DNA of 64,000 bases from Ignavibacteriota bacterium (GTDB taxonomy: Bacteria > Bacteroidota > Ignavibacteria > UBA10030 > SZUA-254): the NCBI GenBank assembly GCA_025358305.1, contig JANYJZ010000032.1, positions 1-64,000 of the forward strand, written 5' to 3'. The translations under genes were made by a program, and so were the position numbers. A model generated the notes under the pieces. That model saw only the letters and a program-made list of their open reading frames with translations. It made no database searches and was not told where the DNA came from. Of this stretch, positions 8,474 to 16,379 are shown one piece after another. Positions within the stretch are counted from its first letter, which is position 1. Every line of letters starts with the position of its first letter.

Positions 8474-9496
8474 CTACGTGCGCGAGAGCGGCCGGCCCAT
8501 CACGTTCGCAATACCGGCGAGCTCGCCCATCATCGCTTGGAACCGCTCGGGTGTCAGGGACTGGTCGCCGTCGGAGAACGCTTCGGCAGGATTCGGATGG
8601 ACCTCCACCATGAGCCCGTCGGCGCCTGCCGCGATCGCGGCGCGGCTCATCGGTGTGACGAGGTCCTGACGGCCCGTCCCGTGGCTCGGGTCGACGATGA
8701 TCGGAAGGTGCGACAGCAACTTGATGGCGGGAACGATGTTCAGGTCGAGAGTGTTCCTCGTGTACTCGACAAAGGTCCGGATGCCGCGCTCGCACAGTAT
8801 GACCTGATCGTTCCCTCCGGCCAGGAGGTATTCGGCGCTCATGAGGAACTCGGTCAAGGTCGCGCTGAAGTTCCGCTTGAGCAGGACGGGCTTTTTGATC
8901 TTGGAGAGCGACCGCAGGAGCTTCGTGTTCTGCATGTTTCGGGCTCCCACCTGGAGGAGGTCCGCGTACTGTGCGACAAGGTCGACGTCGGAGGATTCCA
9001 TGACCTCCGTGACGATGCCGAGTCCGGTCTCCTTCTTCGCCTTCGCCAGGAGCTGGAGTCCCTCTTCCCCCAGGCCCTGGAACGCATAGGGGCTGGTCCG
9101 AGGCTTGTAGGCTCCGCCTCGCAGAAGGCGCGCTCCGGAGGCCCGCACGGCGCGCGCAGTGTCCAGAAGCTGGTCTTCACTTTCCACCGAGCAGGGTCCC
9201 GCGATGACGACGATGTTCGCGCCGCCGACGGGCACGCCGGCAACGTCGATGACGCTCGGCGCCGCGCGGAACTCGCGGCTTGCGAGCTTGTACGGCTTGA
9301 GGATCCGCAGGACGTCCTCGACGCCCGGGAGGAGCGAAAAATGCTCCTTGTGGATCAGCCGCTCGTCGCCGATGACGCCGATGATGGTCCGTTCAACGCC
9401 CTGGGAGATGTGCGGCGTGAGCCCCGCCTTCGTGATGCGCGAAGCAACCCCGTCCACTTCCGCTTGCGTCGAGCGCGGCCGCATGACAATGATCAT
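8474..9496 (-). CDS. aroF: 3-deoxy-7-phosphoheptulonate (DAHP) synthase, type I-beta with N-terminal regulatory domain
   Basis: 340 aa. Residues 1-70 form the ferredoxin-like (ACT-like) regulatory domain of the Thermotoga-type enzyme. The TIM barrel follows, with [10 protein letters not shown], the PEP-binding [11 protein letters not shown], and [12 protein letters not shown] plus VEVHPNP near the end. It condenses PEP and erythrose-4-phosphate, the first step of the shikimate pathway, and the N-terminal domain normally mediates feedback by aromatic amino acids. It stands alone here with no other aro/trp gene adjacent. An AGGG element (AAAAGGG) lies about 8 nt before the ATG. The 190-nt upstream gap contains two GC-rich hairpins (see the leader entry). 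Confidence 0.95.
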   Translation of the reverse strand: MIIVMRPRSTQAEVDGVASRITKAGLTPHISQGVERTIIGVIGDERLIHKEHFSLLPGVEDVLRILKPYKLASREFRAAPSVIDVAGVPVGGANIVVIAGPCSVESEDQLLDTARAVRASGARLLRGGAYKPRTSPYAFQGLGEEGLQLLAKAKKETGLGIVTEVMESSDVDLVAQYADLLQVGARNMQNTKLLRSLSKIKKPVLLKRNFSATLTEFLMSAEYLLAGGNDQVILCERGIRTFVEYTRNTLDLNIVPAIKLLSHLPIIVDPSHGTGRQDLVTPMSRAAIAAGADGLMVEVHPNPAEAFSDGDQSLTPERFQAMMGELAGIANVMGRPLSRT

Positions 9497-9513
9497 GGAG
9501 TATCCCTTTTCTG

Positions 9514-9639
9514 ACCCGGCGTGCGAGAGTCGCGCACGGCCGGAACTCGTTTGCCGAAACGGCGAACCCCGCCGGTTGCAGCGGCGGGGTTCGCTCTGAA
9601 TTAGGTGCGTGCGCTACCCTGTGGCCGAACCGCCCTCAA
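9514..9639 (-). promoter_or_regulatory. Structured leader of aroF: two GC-rich hairpins and a weak promoter candidate
   Basis: Hairpin 1 (9562-9594) has a perfect 12-bp stem, GCGAACCCCGCC / GGCGGGGTTCGC, with a 9-nt loop. Hairpin 2 (9516-9543) has arms CCGGCGTGCG and CGCACG-G-CCGG, that is 10 bp with one bulged base, and ends about 20 nt before the ATG. Neither is followed by a U-run. A weak promoter candidate, TTGAGG (9634-9639) with a 17-nt spacer and TAGCGC (9611-9616), would place both hairpins in the aroF leader. Hairpin 1 could instead terminate transcription of the gene ending at 9687. I found no aromatic-rich leader peptide. Confidence 0.45.
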
Positions 9640-9686
9640 TGTGCGGGGGGGGTCGCCGGAGACCGGGGGACGCGCAGGCTGGCCCC

Positions 9687-10826
9687 TTATTTCACGAGGC
9701 TCATCTTCATCGTCGATGTAACATTCCCGGCCGTGAGCCGGCAGAAGTAGAGCCCGGCCGAAAGACGCGCCGCGTCAAAGTCGACCGTGTACGACCCGGC
9801 GTTCATATCGCCGCTGGCCAATGTGGCGATCTCGCGACCGAGGATGTCGTACACCTTCATGCTGACATAGCTCTGGGTCGGGAGGGCGAAGGTGATCTTC
9901 GTCGAGGGGTTGAACGGGTTCGGATAGTTCTGCTTCAGCGAGAATTCTCCCGGAACCCCCGTGGGCACGGGCGTGACACCGGTGGTGCCCGACTTGAAAT
10001 TCAGGCTCCGGCTCGTGACGGCGGTGGATCCGGTCGTATAGTTCGTATCGTCGACGCCCACCGAGAGAAAGGTGCTGCTGGCCGCGATGAATTCGACCTC
10101 GCGGGTATGCCCGGATCCGATGAAGTTGTTGCCTCCGTCATACACACTGATGTTGTCGTCGGTGATGACGCGCAGGCACTGTTCGCTGGCCACTTTCGCC
10201 AAGACGGGGATCTCGCCCGCAGGCGGAAAATTGATGGTTCCGAATCCGTCGACGGTGAAGCTCCGCACCGTCACTTCGTACTCGCCCGTCGACGCGTCGT
10301 TGAGGACCGTGTCCTGGAACGTCCGTGATGTACCGTAGGTCATCGGGAGCGGGAAATACATCCTCTTCGGCCGATATTTCGTCACGATGGCGGTGTCGAG
10401 GAACGGAGGGAACACCTGGTGCATGTAATTACCGAGACCGTAGACGCCGTCATTTTCGATGCTCATGAACTCCACGAACGTGATCGACGCGCCGGTGAAC
10501 GGAGAGGATGATACCATCGTCCCGACCGTCGCACCCGGGAAGTTCGACGCACCGGGAAGCCCCGCGGGCGGCACGTAGTCCTGGATGCTCGTATCGCGCG
10601 TATCGCCGGCCGGCATGAGCGAGAAGTCGAAGCTCTGCGTCGAAGCTGCGACGTTGTACAGGTTGACGGTCGGAAACGTTCCGGAGGTGAAGGTGTGGCC
10701 GTACGTCGTCCGCTTGGCATTCACAAATCCGCTTTCGACGTCGGTCTTCGTGATCGTGATCTGCGCGTGTGCCGCTACGGCGAGCAGGAGGAACAGGCAG
10801 ATGAATGTGGTAACGGAACGGATCAT
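9687..10826 (-). CDS. Secreted protein with type IX secretion sorting domain, unknown function
   Basis: 379 aa. The signal peptide (SVTTFICLFLLLAVAAHAQ) is followed by about 270 residues of unrecognised beta-rich sequence, with many Thr/Ser/Gly and one segment resembling lipoprotein-free surface proteins of this group. The end is KQNYPNPFNPSTKI and a Por-type sorting domain (MKVYDILGREIATL ... GLYFCRLTAG ... KMSLVK). The protein should be exported by Sec and then by type IX secretion. It has its own near-consensus promoter and a leader of about 100 nt with the ribosome site AAAGGAG just before the ATG. I do not recognise the central domain, and no function is proposed. Confidence 0.85.
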   Translation of the reverse strand: MIRSVTTFICLFLLLAVAAHAQITITKTDVESGFVNAKRTTYGHTFTSGTFPTVNLYNVAASTQSFDFSLMPAGDTRDTSIQDYVPPAGLPGASNFPGATVGTMVSSSPFTGASITFVEFMSIENDGVYGLGNYMHQVFPPFLDTAIVTKYRPKRMYFPLPMTYGTSRTFQDTVLNDASTGEYEVTVRSFTVDGFGTINFPPAGEIPVLAKVASEQCLRVITDDNISVYDGGNNFIGSGHTREVEFIAASSTFLSVGVDDTNYTTGSTAVTSRSLNFKSGTTGVTPVPTGVPGEFSLKQNYPNPFNPSTKITFALPTQSYVSMKVYDILGREIATLASGDMNAGSYTVDFDAARLSAGLYFCRLTAGNVTSTMKMSLVK

Positions 10827-10936
10827 GAAGTTGCTCCTTTCAGAAAAGGGCTGACCCGGGGTGGTACGTTGCTACCCTCCCCTCGTGCAGCTCTCGGGTG
10901 ATGTGCGGGACTGGAAAGTGGAAAGAATTTCACCAC

Positions 10937-10965
10937 AGTATACTAAAGCACGGCGCGAAAGTCAA
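10937..10965 (-). promoter_or_regulatory. Predicted promoter of the secreted-protein gene
   Basis: Minus strand: TTGACT (10960-10965), 17-nt spacer, TATACT (10937-10942). This is close to the sigma-70 consensus and lies just after the end of tyrS. The leader before the ATG at 10826 is about 100 nt, longer than at the other promoters here, and includes a purine-rich GAGGGGAGGG stretch. Confidence 0.75.
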
Positions 10966-10975
10966 TACTGGCTTG

Positions 10976-12250
10976 CTACCGGAGTTTTACGAGGAAGTAG
11001 CTTTTTCCCCCTTTACGGAGCACCATGAACTTCCCATGGAGCGCGTCGGACATGGTGACCTTCTGTTCGGCGTCCGCCACGCGGACGTTATTGAGATAGA
11101 GCCCGCCCCCCTGGACGAGCCGGCGCGCCTCGCCCTTGGATTTGGCGGAACCGGCGGCCACCATGAGATCGGGGAACGACATGCCGGGAAGGGCGAGCTG
11201 GCCCTTCTCAAGATCGACCGAAGGCACATCCTCGAAGATGTCGAGGAGTTCCCGTTCGGTCATGCCGCCGATCTCCCCCCCGAACAGGACCTGCGACGCT
11301 TTGAGCGCCTGGGCGACGGCCGATGGGCCGTGGACCATGCCGGTGACCTCCGCGGCGAGGACCGTCTGCGCCTCGCGCTTTTCCGGAGAGGAGCGCGCGA
11401 GCGCCTCGAGTTCCGTGACCCGGCCCTCGGGGAGAAGCGTGAAGAATTTCAGGTAACGGATGACGTCGCGGTCGTCGGTATTGTACCAGAACTGATAGAA
11501 CTTGTAGGGCGAGGTCAGGGCCGGATCGAGCCAGATCGTGCCGCTCTCCGTCTTCCCGAACTTCACGCCGGAGGATGTCGTGATGAGATGGAAGACGATC
11601 GCCTGGGTTTCGGCCCCACGGAGGCGCCGGATGAGATCGATGCCCGCCACGATGTTCCCCCACTGGTCGCTTCCCCCCATCTGCAGCGTGCAGCCGTAGC
11701 GGTCGAAGAGCTCGAGGAAGTCATACGACTGGAGGAGCGAGTAGCTGAATTCGGTGAACGACATCCCCTGCTCCTGGCCGATCCTGTTCTTGACGGAATC
11801 CCGAGCGAGCATCTCGTTCACGGAGAAGTGCTTGCCGACGTCCCGGAGAAATTGCATCATCGGAAGCTTCGTGAGCCAGTCGGCGTTGTTCACAAGCTGG
11901 GCCGGGTTGCCCGCGGCCTGGAAATCGAGGAACTTCGAGAGCTGCCCCTTGATCCCAATGAGGTTCCTCTCGATGTCCTCGGCCAGGAGGAGCTTACGTT
12001 CCTGCGCCTTGCCGCTCGGGTCGCCGATCATGCCGGTGCCGCCGCCGGCGATGGCGATCGGACGGTGGCCTGCGCGCTGGAGATGGACGAGGCCCATGAT
12101 CGGCAGGAGCGAACCGACGTGAAGGCTCGCCGCGGTCGGATCGAACCCGATATATCCGGTGACCGGGTCACCCGACAGATGCCGCTCGGCGTTCGCACTG
12201 TGCGAGTGGATCAGCCCTCTCCAGCGCAGTTCCTCAAAGAATTTCGACAT
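10976..12250 (-). CDS. tyrS: Tyrosyl-tRNA synthetase
   Basis: 424 aa, the usual length for bacterial TyrRS. The class I HIGH signature appears as HVGS (44-47) and the KMSKS loop as KFGKT (230-234). GCTLQMGGSDQWGNI is the tyrosine-binding segment, and an S4 RNA-binding domain fills the last 70 residues (AKSKGEARRLVQGGGLYLNNVRV). It charges tRNA-Tyr in the cytosol. It is transcribed from its own promoter in the divergent region it shares with the membrane protein gene at 12406. Confidence 0.97.
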   Translation of the reverse strand: MSKFFEELRWRGLIHSHSANAERHLSGDPVTGYIGFDPTAASLHVGSLLPIMGLVHLQRAGHRPIAIAGGGTGMIGDPSGKAQERKLLLAEDIERNLIGIKGQLSKFLDFQAAGNPAQLVNNADWLTKLPMMQFLRDVGKHFSVNEMLARDSVKNRIGQEQGMSFTEFSYSLLQSYDFLELFDRYGCTLQMGGSDQWGNIVAGIDLIRRLRGAETQAIVFHLITTSSGVKFGKTESGTIWLDPALTSPYKFYQFWYNTDDRDVIRYLKFFTLLPEGRVTELEALARSSPEKREAQTVLAAEVTGMVHGPSAVAQALKASQVLFGGEIGGMTERELLDIFEDVPSVDLEKGQLALPGMSFPDLMVAAGSAKSKGEARRLVQGGGLYLNNVRVADAEQKVTMSDALHGKFMVLRKGGKSYFLVKLR

Positions 12251-12295
12251 CCTCTACGACCTCAAAGTGGTGAACACGGCGCGTGAATACCCGAC

Positions 12296-12324
12296 AAGGT
12301 ACCACCTTGCGCATGAAAAATCAA
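12296..12324 (-). promoter_or_regulatory. Predicted tyrS promoter
   Basis: Minus strand: TTGATT (12319-12324), 17-nt spacer, TACCTT (12296-12301). The leader to the tyrS ATG is about 40 nt. The -10 overlaps an AAGGTGGTACC string that resembles a T-box motif but is not supported as one. Confidence 0.6.
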
Positions 12325-12332
12325 GAAACCCG

Positions 12333-12361
12333 TTGAATCTCATAAAATAATCTCGTATCTT
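12333..12361 (+). promoter_or_regulatory. Predicted promoter of the M50-like membrane protein gene
   Basis: Plus strand: TTGAAT (12333-12338), 17-nt spacer, TATCTT (12356-12361). It lies back to back with the tyrS promoter in a 155-bp divergent intergenic region. The leader to the ATG at 12406 is about 35-40 nt. Confidence 0.6.
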
Positions 12362-12405
12362 CGTGCCACAAATTCTGATCATCACGAACCTTTGGCTGAC
12401 GCACT

Positions 12406-13014
12406 ATGGCGCTCCTGGAAGAAGAACCGGCTCACCCGGTGAGAACGCTCCTCCTGCTGGGGGTCCCGTCATTCCTTCTTGCGGTCGTGATCTCTCTGGT
12501 CACCCACCAGTACGCGCACGTCCTTCTTGGGTACGGCGTCTGCGGAGCCGCTCCGATCCAGCCCACGATGCTTCTCATCAGCCTGCGTGAAGGCGCAACG
12601 CCGTGTGCGGTCGGCGCGCTCGCCGGCCCCGTCTGGACGCTTGGGCTCGGCCTCGCCTCGTTCGCGCTCCTGCTGCGTAATCCGAACAACCTCTTTTTCG
12701 CATCGATGGCGTTCGTCAATGCGACGACCCGGCTCCCGCAGACCGTCACGGTGTTCGTCCAGCTCCTCATGCACAATGCGACCCGGCTCGTCGCCGACGA
12801 GAGCTCGTCGATCGCCCTTCTGGGATTGCGTGACGCGACGATCCCCACCGTCATCATGTGCTTCTATTCCATCCTCCTCGTCTTCTTCTCCGTCATCGTC
12901 GTCCATGACATTCGCCGCGTGCCGTACAAGTGGGCCGTCGCCCTGGGCTGCCTCCTCTTCCTCGGCACGTTCGAGCAGGCGGTCTGGAACGTCATCGGCG
13001 GCATCTTCTGGTAA
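12406..13014 (+). CDS. Small polytopic membrane protein, degenerate M50 metallopeptidase-like
   Basis: 202 aa, with about five hydrophobic segments (near 14-40, 63-88, 100-125, 142-168 and 175-200). The first contains HQYAH, and a later one GALAGPVWTLGLG. The spacing recalls S2P/M50 site-2 proteases (HExxH in the first core helix, then a G-x-AGP segment), but the catalytic glutamate is replaced by glutamine (codon CAG, one base from GAG). If the resemblance is real, the protein is probably catalytically inactive or a pseudoprotease. It converges on hpnE with only 4 bp between stop codons. No ribosome binding site is evident. The assignment is tentative. Confidence 0.55.
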   Translation: MALLEEEPAHPVRTLLLLGVPSFLLAVVISLVTHQYAHVLLGYGVCGAAPIQPTMLLISLREGATPCAVGALAGPVWTLGLGLASFALLLRNPNNLFFASMAFVNATTRLPQTVTVFVQLLMHNATRLVADESSSIALLGLRDATIPTVIMCFYSILLVFFSVIVVHDIRRVPYKWAVALGCLLFLGTFEQAVWNVIGGIFW

Positions 13015-13018
13015 GCGT

Positions 13019-14347
13019 CTAGCGCACTACCCGAGCGGCAGCCGTTTCACCGCTGGTGATCGCCCCCTCGATCGTCGCCGGGAGCCCGGTATCGGTCCAG
13101 TCCCCGGCAAGGAAGAAGCCTCCGATCGGCGTCGCGGCCGACGGCCGCAACCGTTCCGCTCCGGCAGTGGCGGAGAACGTCGCCCGCTTTTCCTTTATCA
13201 CGAGCGATGAAAGGAGCCGCGCCCGAGCGCACTCCGGGGCGACGGAGGCGATGTCCCGTATGGCGAGCTCGACGAGTTCCTCTTTCGCGAGGTCGACTTG
13301 GCGGTACGCGCCGCTGATGAGCGCGGAGAGATAACCCGCGGTGCTCCCTCCGCCGGTGATCCTCCTCCTGTTGAACACCCACTGCACGTCTTGTCCGATC
13401 AGGCCGATAAAATCGACGTCGAGGATCTCACGGTCGAACCAGAGGTGCACTGACACGATGGGCGAGGAGGCGAATGCGCCGAGCGAATCGAACGGAGCGG
13501 CTTTGGCGGCTTCCGGCGGGACCATCCTTGCGAGCGCGTGCGGCGGCACCGCCGCGATGACCGATCCCGACGCCATGAGCGTCCCATCGGCAAGCCGGAC
13601 GCCTGTGGCCTTACCCCGCTCGAGTGTGATACGGTCCACTTCCGTCCCCGCGATGATCCGCGCCCCCGCGCCCAAGAGCAAGCGGCAGGCCGGTTCGACG
13701 TAGAGTTCCGACTGTCCGATCGTCGGGATGAGGACGGCGGCATCATCGCGCACCCCGAAGAATGCCCGACGGAGCGACCGGGCGAACAGGAGCGCGGACG
13801 CGCTCTCCGGCCGCTCGTTCATGACCGAAACACAGAAGGGGTCCCAGAGGACACGACGTGCGCTCTCCGACTGGCCGAGAGAACTCAGCCATATGTCGAC
13901 GCTTTGGGAAGCGAGCGACCGCTCCGTCGCCTCGCTCCAGGCGCGCAGGTGGCGTCCGACGCGGACGCAGCCCCACCGATCGGCGATCGGCAGGAGCCGA
14001 AACGACAAGAGCCCCGACGCAACGTGGAACGGCGCCGGCAGCCGTGGGAACCGAAGGACGGCACGGCCTTCCGATGGGTCGGCGAACGTGATGCCTTTTT
14101 CCGTTGTAAGGAATTGCCTCGTACCGATCGTCTCGAGATACGCCAGCGTCCTGTGGTAGGCGCCGACGAGGACATGCTGGCCGTTGTCGACGATATCACC
14201 CGTCGCCGGATCCCGGAATGAATAGCACCTCCCGCCGAGCTTCTGCGCCTGCTCGAGAAGGGTGACGCGCGCCCCCGCGCCGGAGAGCCGGACGGCGGCC
14301 GCCAGGCCGCTCACGCCCCCTCCGACGATGATGACGTCAGGGTTCAT
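13019..14347 (-). CDS. hpnE: Hydroxysqualene dehydroxylase HpnE
   Basis: 442 aa flavin-dependent amine-oxidase-fold protein. The Rossmann dinucleotide motif IIVGGGVSGLAAAVRL is at residues 6-21, followed by the family-specific DNGQHVLVGAY near 55-65. The C-terminal FAD motif is GFFLAGDWTDTGLPATIEGAI. HpnE reduces hydroxysqualene to squalene, the last of three steps shared with HpnD and HpnC. Its ATG overlaps the hpnD stop as ATGA, so it is translationally coupled as the third gene of the operon. No squalene-hopene cyclase or carotenoid desaturase is in the window, so the end product (hopanoid, C30 carotenoid or squalene itself) is open. Confidence 0.9.
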   Translation of the reverse strand: MNPDVIIVGGGVSGLAAAVRLSGAGARVTLLEQAQKLGGRCYSFRDPATGDIVDNGQHVLVGAYHRTLAYLETIGTRQFLTTEKGITFADPSEGRAVLRFPRLPAPFHVASGLLSFRLLPIADRWGCVRVGRHLRAWSEATERSLASQSVDIWLSSLGQSESARRVLWDPFCVSVMNERPESASALLFARSLRRAFFGVRDDAAVLIPTIGQSELYVEPACRLLLGAGARIIAGTEVDRITLERGKATGVRLADGTLMASGSVIAAVPPHALARMVPPEAAKAAPFDSLGAFASSPIVSVHLWFDREILDVDFIGLIGQDVQWVFNRRRITGGGSTAGYLSALISGAYRQVDLAKEELVELAIRDIASVAPECARARLLSSLVIKEKRATFSATAGAERLRPSAATPIGGFFLAGDWTDTGLPATIEGAITSGETAAARVVR

Positions 14348-15192
14348 GCGCCCAGGAGCCGACGCTGAAGATAATACTTCACCGCGATGAGGAACTGCTC
14401 GGAACGCGGGAGGTGGATCGACCGAGTGAGCACGTCGAAGCGCGAGCGCTCGATCCGGTCGAGCGTGTGGACGTAGATCCGTTCCATGATGGTCGCGGCG
14501 AACATCGCGCCGCGGTCCTCCGTCGGAAGCTCCTCCCTCGCCTGACGGAAGTAGTCCCGGGCCCGCGCCGTCTGAAATGCCATGAGCGAGGCGAACCCGG
14601 GGGTCGTCCGGAGGGCGAGCACGTCCGCTTCCGCCAAACCGAACCGCGCCATCTCATCGAGCGGCAGGTAGATTCGGCCCAAACGGGCGTCGGCGCCGAC
14701 ATCACGGATGATGTTCGTCAGCTGGAGCGCGATCCCGAGATGGACGGCATACTCCTTCGTTCGGGGATCCTTGGGGGAGAAGATGGCGAGGCACATCAGG
14801 CCGACCGATGACGCCACATGGTAGCAGTATTCTTTGAGCGCGTCGAACGACGGATAGCGGTCTCGCGTCAAATCCATCTCCGCGCCGGCCAGGAGTTCGT
14901 AGGCGTGCGCCGCCGGTATGTGGTACCGGTCGACGGCGGCGGCGAACCGCCGGAGGACCGGCAAGTCCGATCCCCCGCCGAGCGAACGCTCAAACTGCCT
15001 CCGCCAGTCGTCGAGGCGTCCGAGTTTTTCCGCCCGGTCCCCGTCATTGTCGACAATGTCGTCTGTCTCGCGGCAGAAGGCATAGACCGCCCCGAGCGCG
15101 TCGCGTTGGTCCTTCGGAAGGAACGAGAACGAGTAGGCGAAACTGCTTCCGCGGTGGACGGCCGGTGCCGGAACGATCAGGCGGGATCCCAC
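14344..15192 (-). CDS. hpnD: Presqualene diphosphate synthase HpnD
   Basis: About 282 aa. The all-alpha prenyl-transferase fold shows the first Asp-rich motif ETDDIVDN and a second metal-binding helix LQLTNIIRDVGADARLGRIYLP. HpnD couples two farnesyl diphosphates to presqualene diphosphate. No ATG is near the true N-terminus. I chose GTG at 15192, because AAGGAG lies 5 nt upstream and the start then falls 16 bp inside hpnC; a neighbouring GTG at 15195 is equally in frame but too close to that site. It is a paralogue of hpnC and the middle gene of hpnC-hpnD-hpnE. Confidence 0.88.
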   Translation of the reverse strand: MGSRLIVPAPAVHRGSSFAYSFSFLPKDQRDALGAVYAFCRETDDIVDNDGDRAEKLGRLDDWRRQFERSLGGGSDLPVLRRFAAAVDRYHIPAAHAYELLAGAEMDLTRDRYPSFDALKEYCYHVASSVGLMCLAIFSPKDPRTKEYAVHLGIALQLTNIIRDVGADARLGRIYLPLDEMARFGLAEADVLALRTTPGFASLMAFQTARARDYFRQAREELPTEDRGAMFAATIMERIYVHTLDRIERSRFDVLTRSIHLPRSEQFLIAVKYYLQRRLLGA

Positions 15193-16097
15193 CACTTCTC
15201 CTTCTTCTTCCCGTAGCGGGAGAGATCGTTGTGGAACAGGCCGAGGAACAAGACGAGCGCTTTGTCGGCGGAGGTGAGCACGGGCCGGCCGAGGTACCGG
15301 TTCCGCTCGAAGCGCCGGAGGATCCTCATTCCGCCGAACCAGACGAGACGAAGTTCGACCTGGAGGTCCTTCTCGACGATGGAGGGAAGTTCCGCGGCGC
15401 GGTAGAAGAGCTCGCGCGTCCGGTCGACTTGGAACTTCATGAGTCCCTGGTACGACGCGTTGTAGACGCCCGCACTCCACTGTTCCCAGGAATAGCCATG
15501 GGCGCGCATGTCCTCCTCAGGGATGTACGACCTTCCCTTCGATCGGTCAACGGCGACATCCTGCCAGAAGTTCGTCAGCTGAAGGGCGGTGCAGAGGTCG
15601 TCCGAGAGCCGGAAGAGCGTCTCATCGCCGTGCCCAAAGAGCATGAGGACGAGACGGCCCACCGGGTTCGCGCTACAGCGGCAGTAGCCGAGGATCTCGT
15701 CGAAGGACCCATAGCGGTGCTGGGTGACGTCGCGCCGGAACGCCGACAGGAGGTCTCGAAACGGTTCGATGGGGAGAGCGAGCCGCTCGACGGTGTCCCG
15801 GAGCGCGATGAAGATGGGGTGCTCGGCCGTGCCGGCGAAGCACTCCTCGAGCTGGCGGCCCCAGTCGTCGAGCGAAACGAGGCGCTCCTCGTCCGGGCGC
15901 GCGCCCTCGTCGGCGAGGTCGTCGGCCGCCCGGGCGAACGCGTACATCGCCTGGATATAGGGCCGTTTGTCTCCCGGCAGGAAGAGCGAGGCGACGGGAA
16001 AGTTCTCATAATGCGCCCGGGTCACCGAGGCGCAGTAATCGAAGGCTTCGTCGAGCGTGTAGTCCCGGCGGCGAGCCGGTGCAACGGATGCGGGAAT
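15177..16097 (-). CDS. hpnC: Hydroxysqualene synthase HpnC, probably starting at ATT
   Basis: About 306 aa. The trans-isoprenyl-diphosphate synthase fold has a DDLADE motif and a second motif LQLTNFWQDVAVDRSKGRSYIP. HpnC turns presqualene diphosphate into hydroxysqualene. The first ordinary in-frame start (GTG, 16025) has no ribosome site and would remove the family-typical N-terminus, whose in-frame continuation reads YTLDEAFDYCASVTRAHYENF. Upstream of it no ATG, GTG or TTG is in frame before a stop. An ATT at 16095-16097 sits 8 nt after AAGGAG and is the best-supported start, as in infC of E. coli. The first gene of the operon, under the promoter at 16131-16159. Confidence 0.85.
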   Translation of the reverse strand: MPASVAPARRRDYTLDEAFDYCASVTRAHYENFPVASLFLPGDKRPYIQAMYAFARAADDLADEGARPDEERLVSLDDWGRQLEECFAGTAEHPIFIALRDTVERLALPIEPFRDLLSAFRRDVTQHRYGSFDEILGYCRCSANPVGRLVLMLFGHGDETLFRLSDDLCTALQLTNFWQDVAVDRSKGRSYIPEEDMRAHGYSWEQWSAGVYNASYQGLMKFQVDRTRELFYRAAELPSIVEKDLQVELRLVWFGGMRILRRFERNRYLGRPVLTSADKALVLFLGLFHNDLSRYGKKKEKWWDPA

Positions 16098-16130
16098 CTC
16101 GTGTGCTCCTTCGTTTTGAATTTCGCTCCC

Positions 16131-16159
16131 ATAATACTAACAATTGCATGGAAAATCAA
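16131..16159 (-). promoter_or_regulatory. Predicted promoter of the hpnCDE operon
   Basis: Minus strand: TTGATT (16154-16159), 17-nt spacer, TATTAT (16131-16136). The leader to the proposed ATT start is about 27 nt and contains AAGGAG. It is divergent from the tRNA promoter about 30 bp away. Confidence 0.7.
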
Positions 16160-16189
16160 AACGGGCGTCCGACCCGTCGCGGGCAATCC

Positions 16190-16218
16190 TTGCATATCAA
16201 CCATAATTATCGTATATT
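16190..16218 (+). promoter_or_regulatory. Predicted promoter of the tRNA(CAT) gene
   Basis: Plus strand: TTGCAT (16190-16195), 17-nt spacer, TATATT (16213-16218). The mature tRNA begins 15 nt after the -10, so the 5' leader to be trimmed by RNase P is only about 7-8 nt. Confidence 0.7.
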
Positions 16219-16232
16219 TTCCATCATTTTTT

Positions 16233-16306
16233 GGCGGGGTAGCTCAGTTGGTTAGAGCAATGGAATCATAATCCATTGGTCGGGGGTTCGAGTCCCTCCC
16301 CCGCTA
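16233..16306 (+). tRNA. tRNA with anticodon CAT (elongator Met or lysidine-modified Ile2)
   Basis: A full cloverleaf of 74 nt: 7-bp acceptor (G1-U72 wobble at the end), D arm GCTC/GAGC, anticodon stem ATGGA/TCCAT with loop ATCATAA, T arm GGGGG-TTCGAGT-CCCTC, discriminator A. CCA is not encoded. The anticodon CAT fits elongator tRNA-Met or tRNA-Ile whose C34 is changed to lysidine by TilS. The non-paired 1-72 end of an initiator is not clearly present and the anticodon stem lacks the initiator GGG/CCC pairs, so it is probably not tRNA-fMet. The tilS gene follows directly. It has its own promoter and terminator. Confidence 0.93.
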
Positions 16307-16319
16307 CAAGAACCCTCTC

Positions 16320-16356
16320 TCCCTTCCCGGCTCCTCGTTTGGGAGGGATTTTTTTT
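16320..16356 (+). terminator. Intrinsic terminator after the tRNA(CAT) gene
   Basis: Arms TCCCT(T)CCC and GGGAGGGA (one bulged base) enclose a 12-nt loop and are followed by eight T residues (16349-16356). It would end the tRNA transcript just before tilS. No separate promoter for tilS is visible downstream, so partial read-through may feed tilS. Confidence 0.75.
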
Positions 16357-16379
16357 ACCGTGTCACCCACGTGCGATCA

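Noticed and set aside
12285..12305. A T-box-like string (AAGGTGGTACC on the minus strand) before tyrS
   Set aside because: It overlaps the -10 of the predicted tyrS promoter, only about 50 bp upstream of the gene. There is no room for a specifier stem and no terminator/antiterminator pair.
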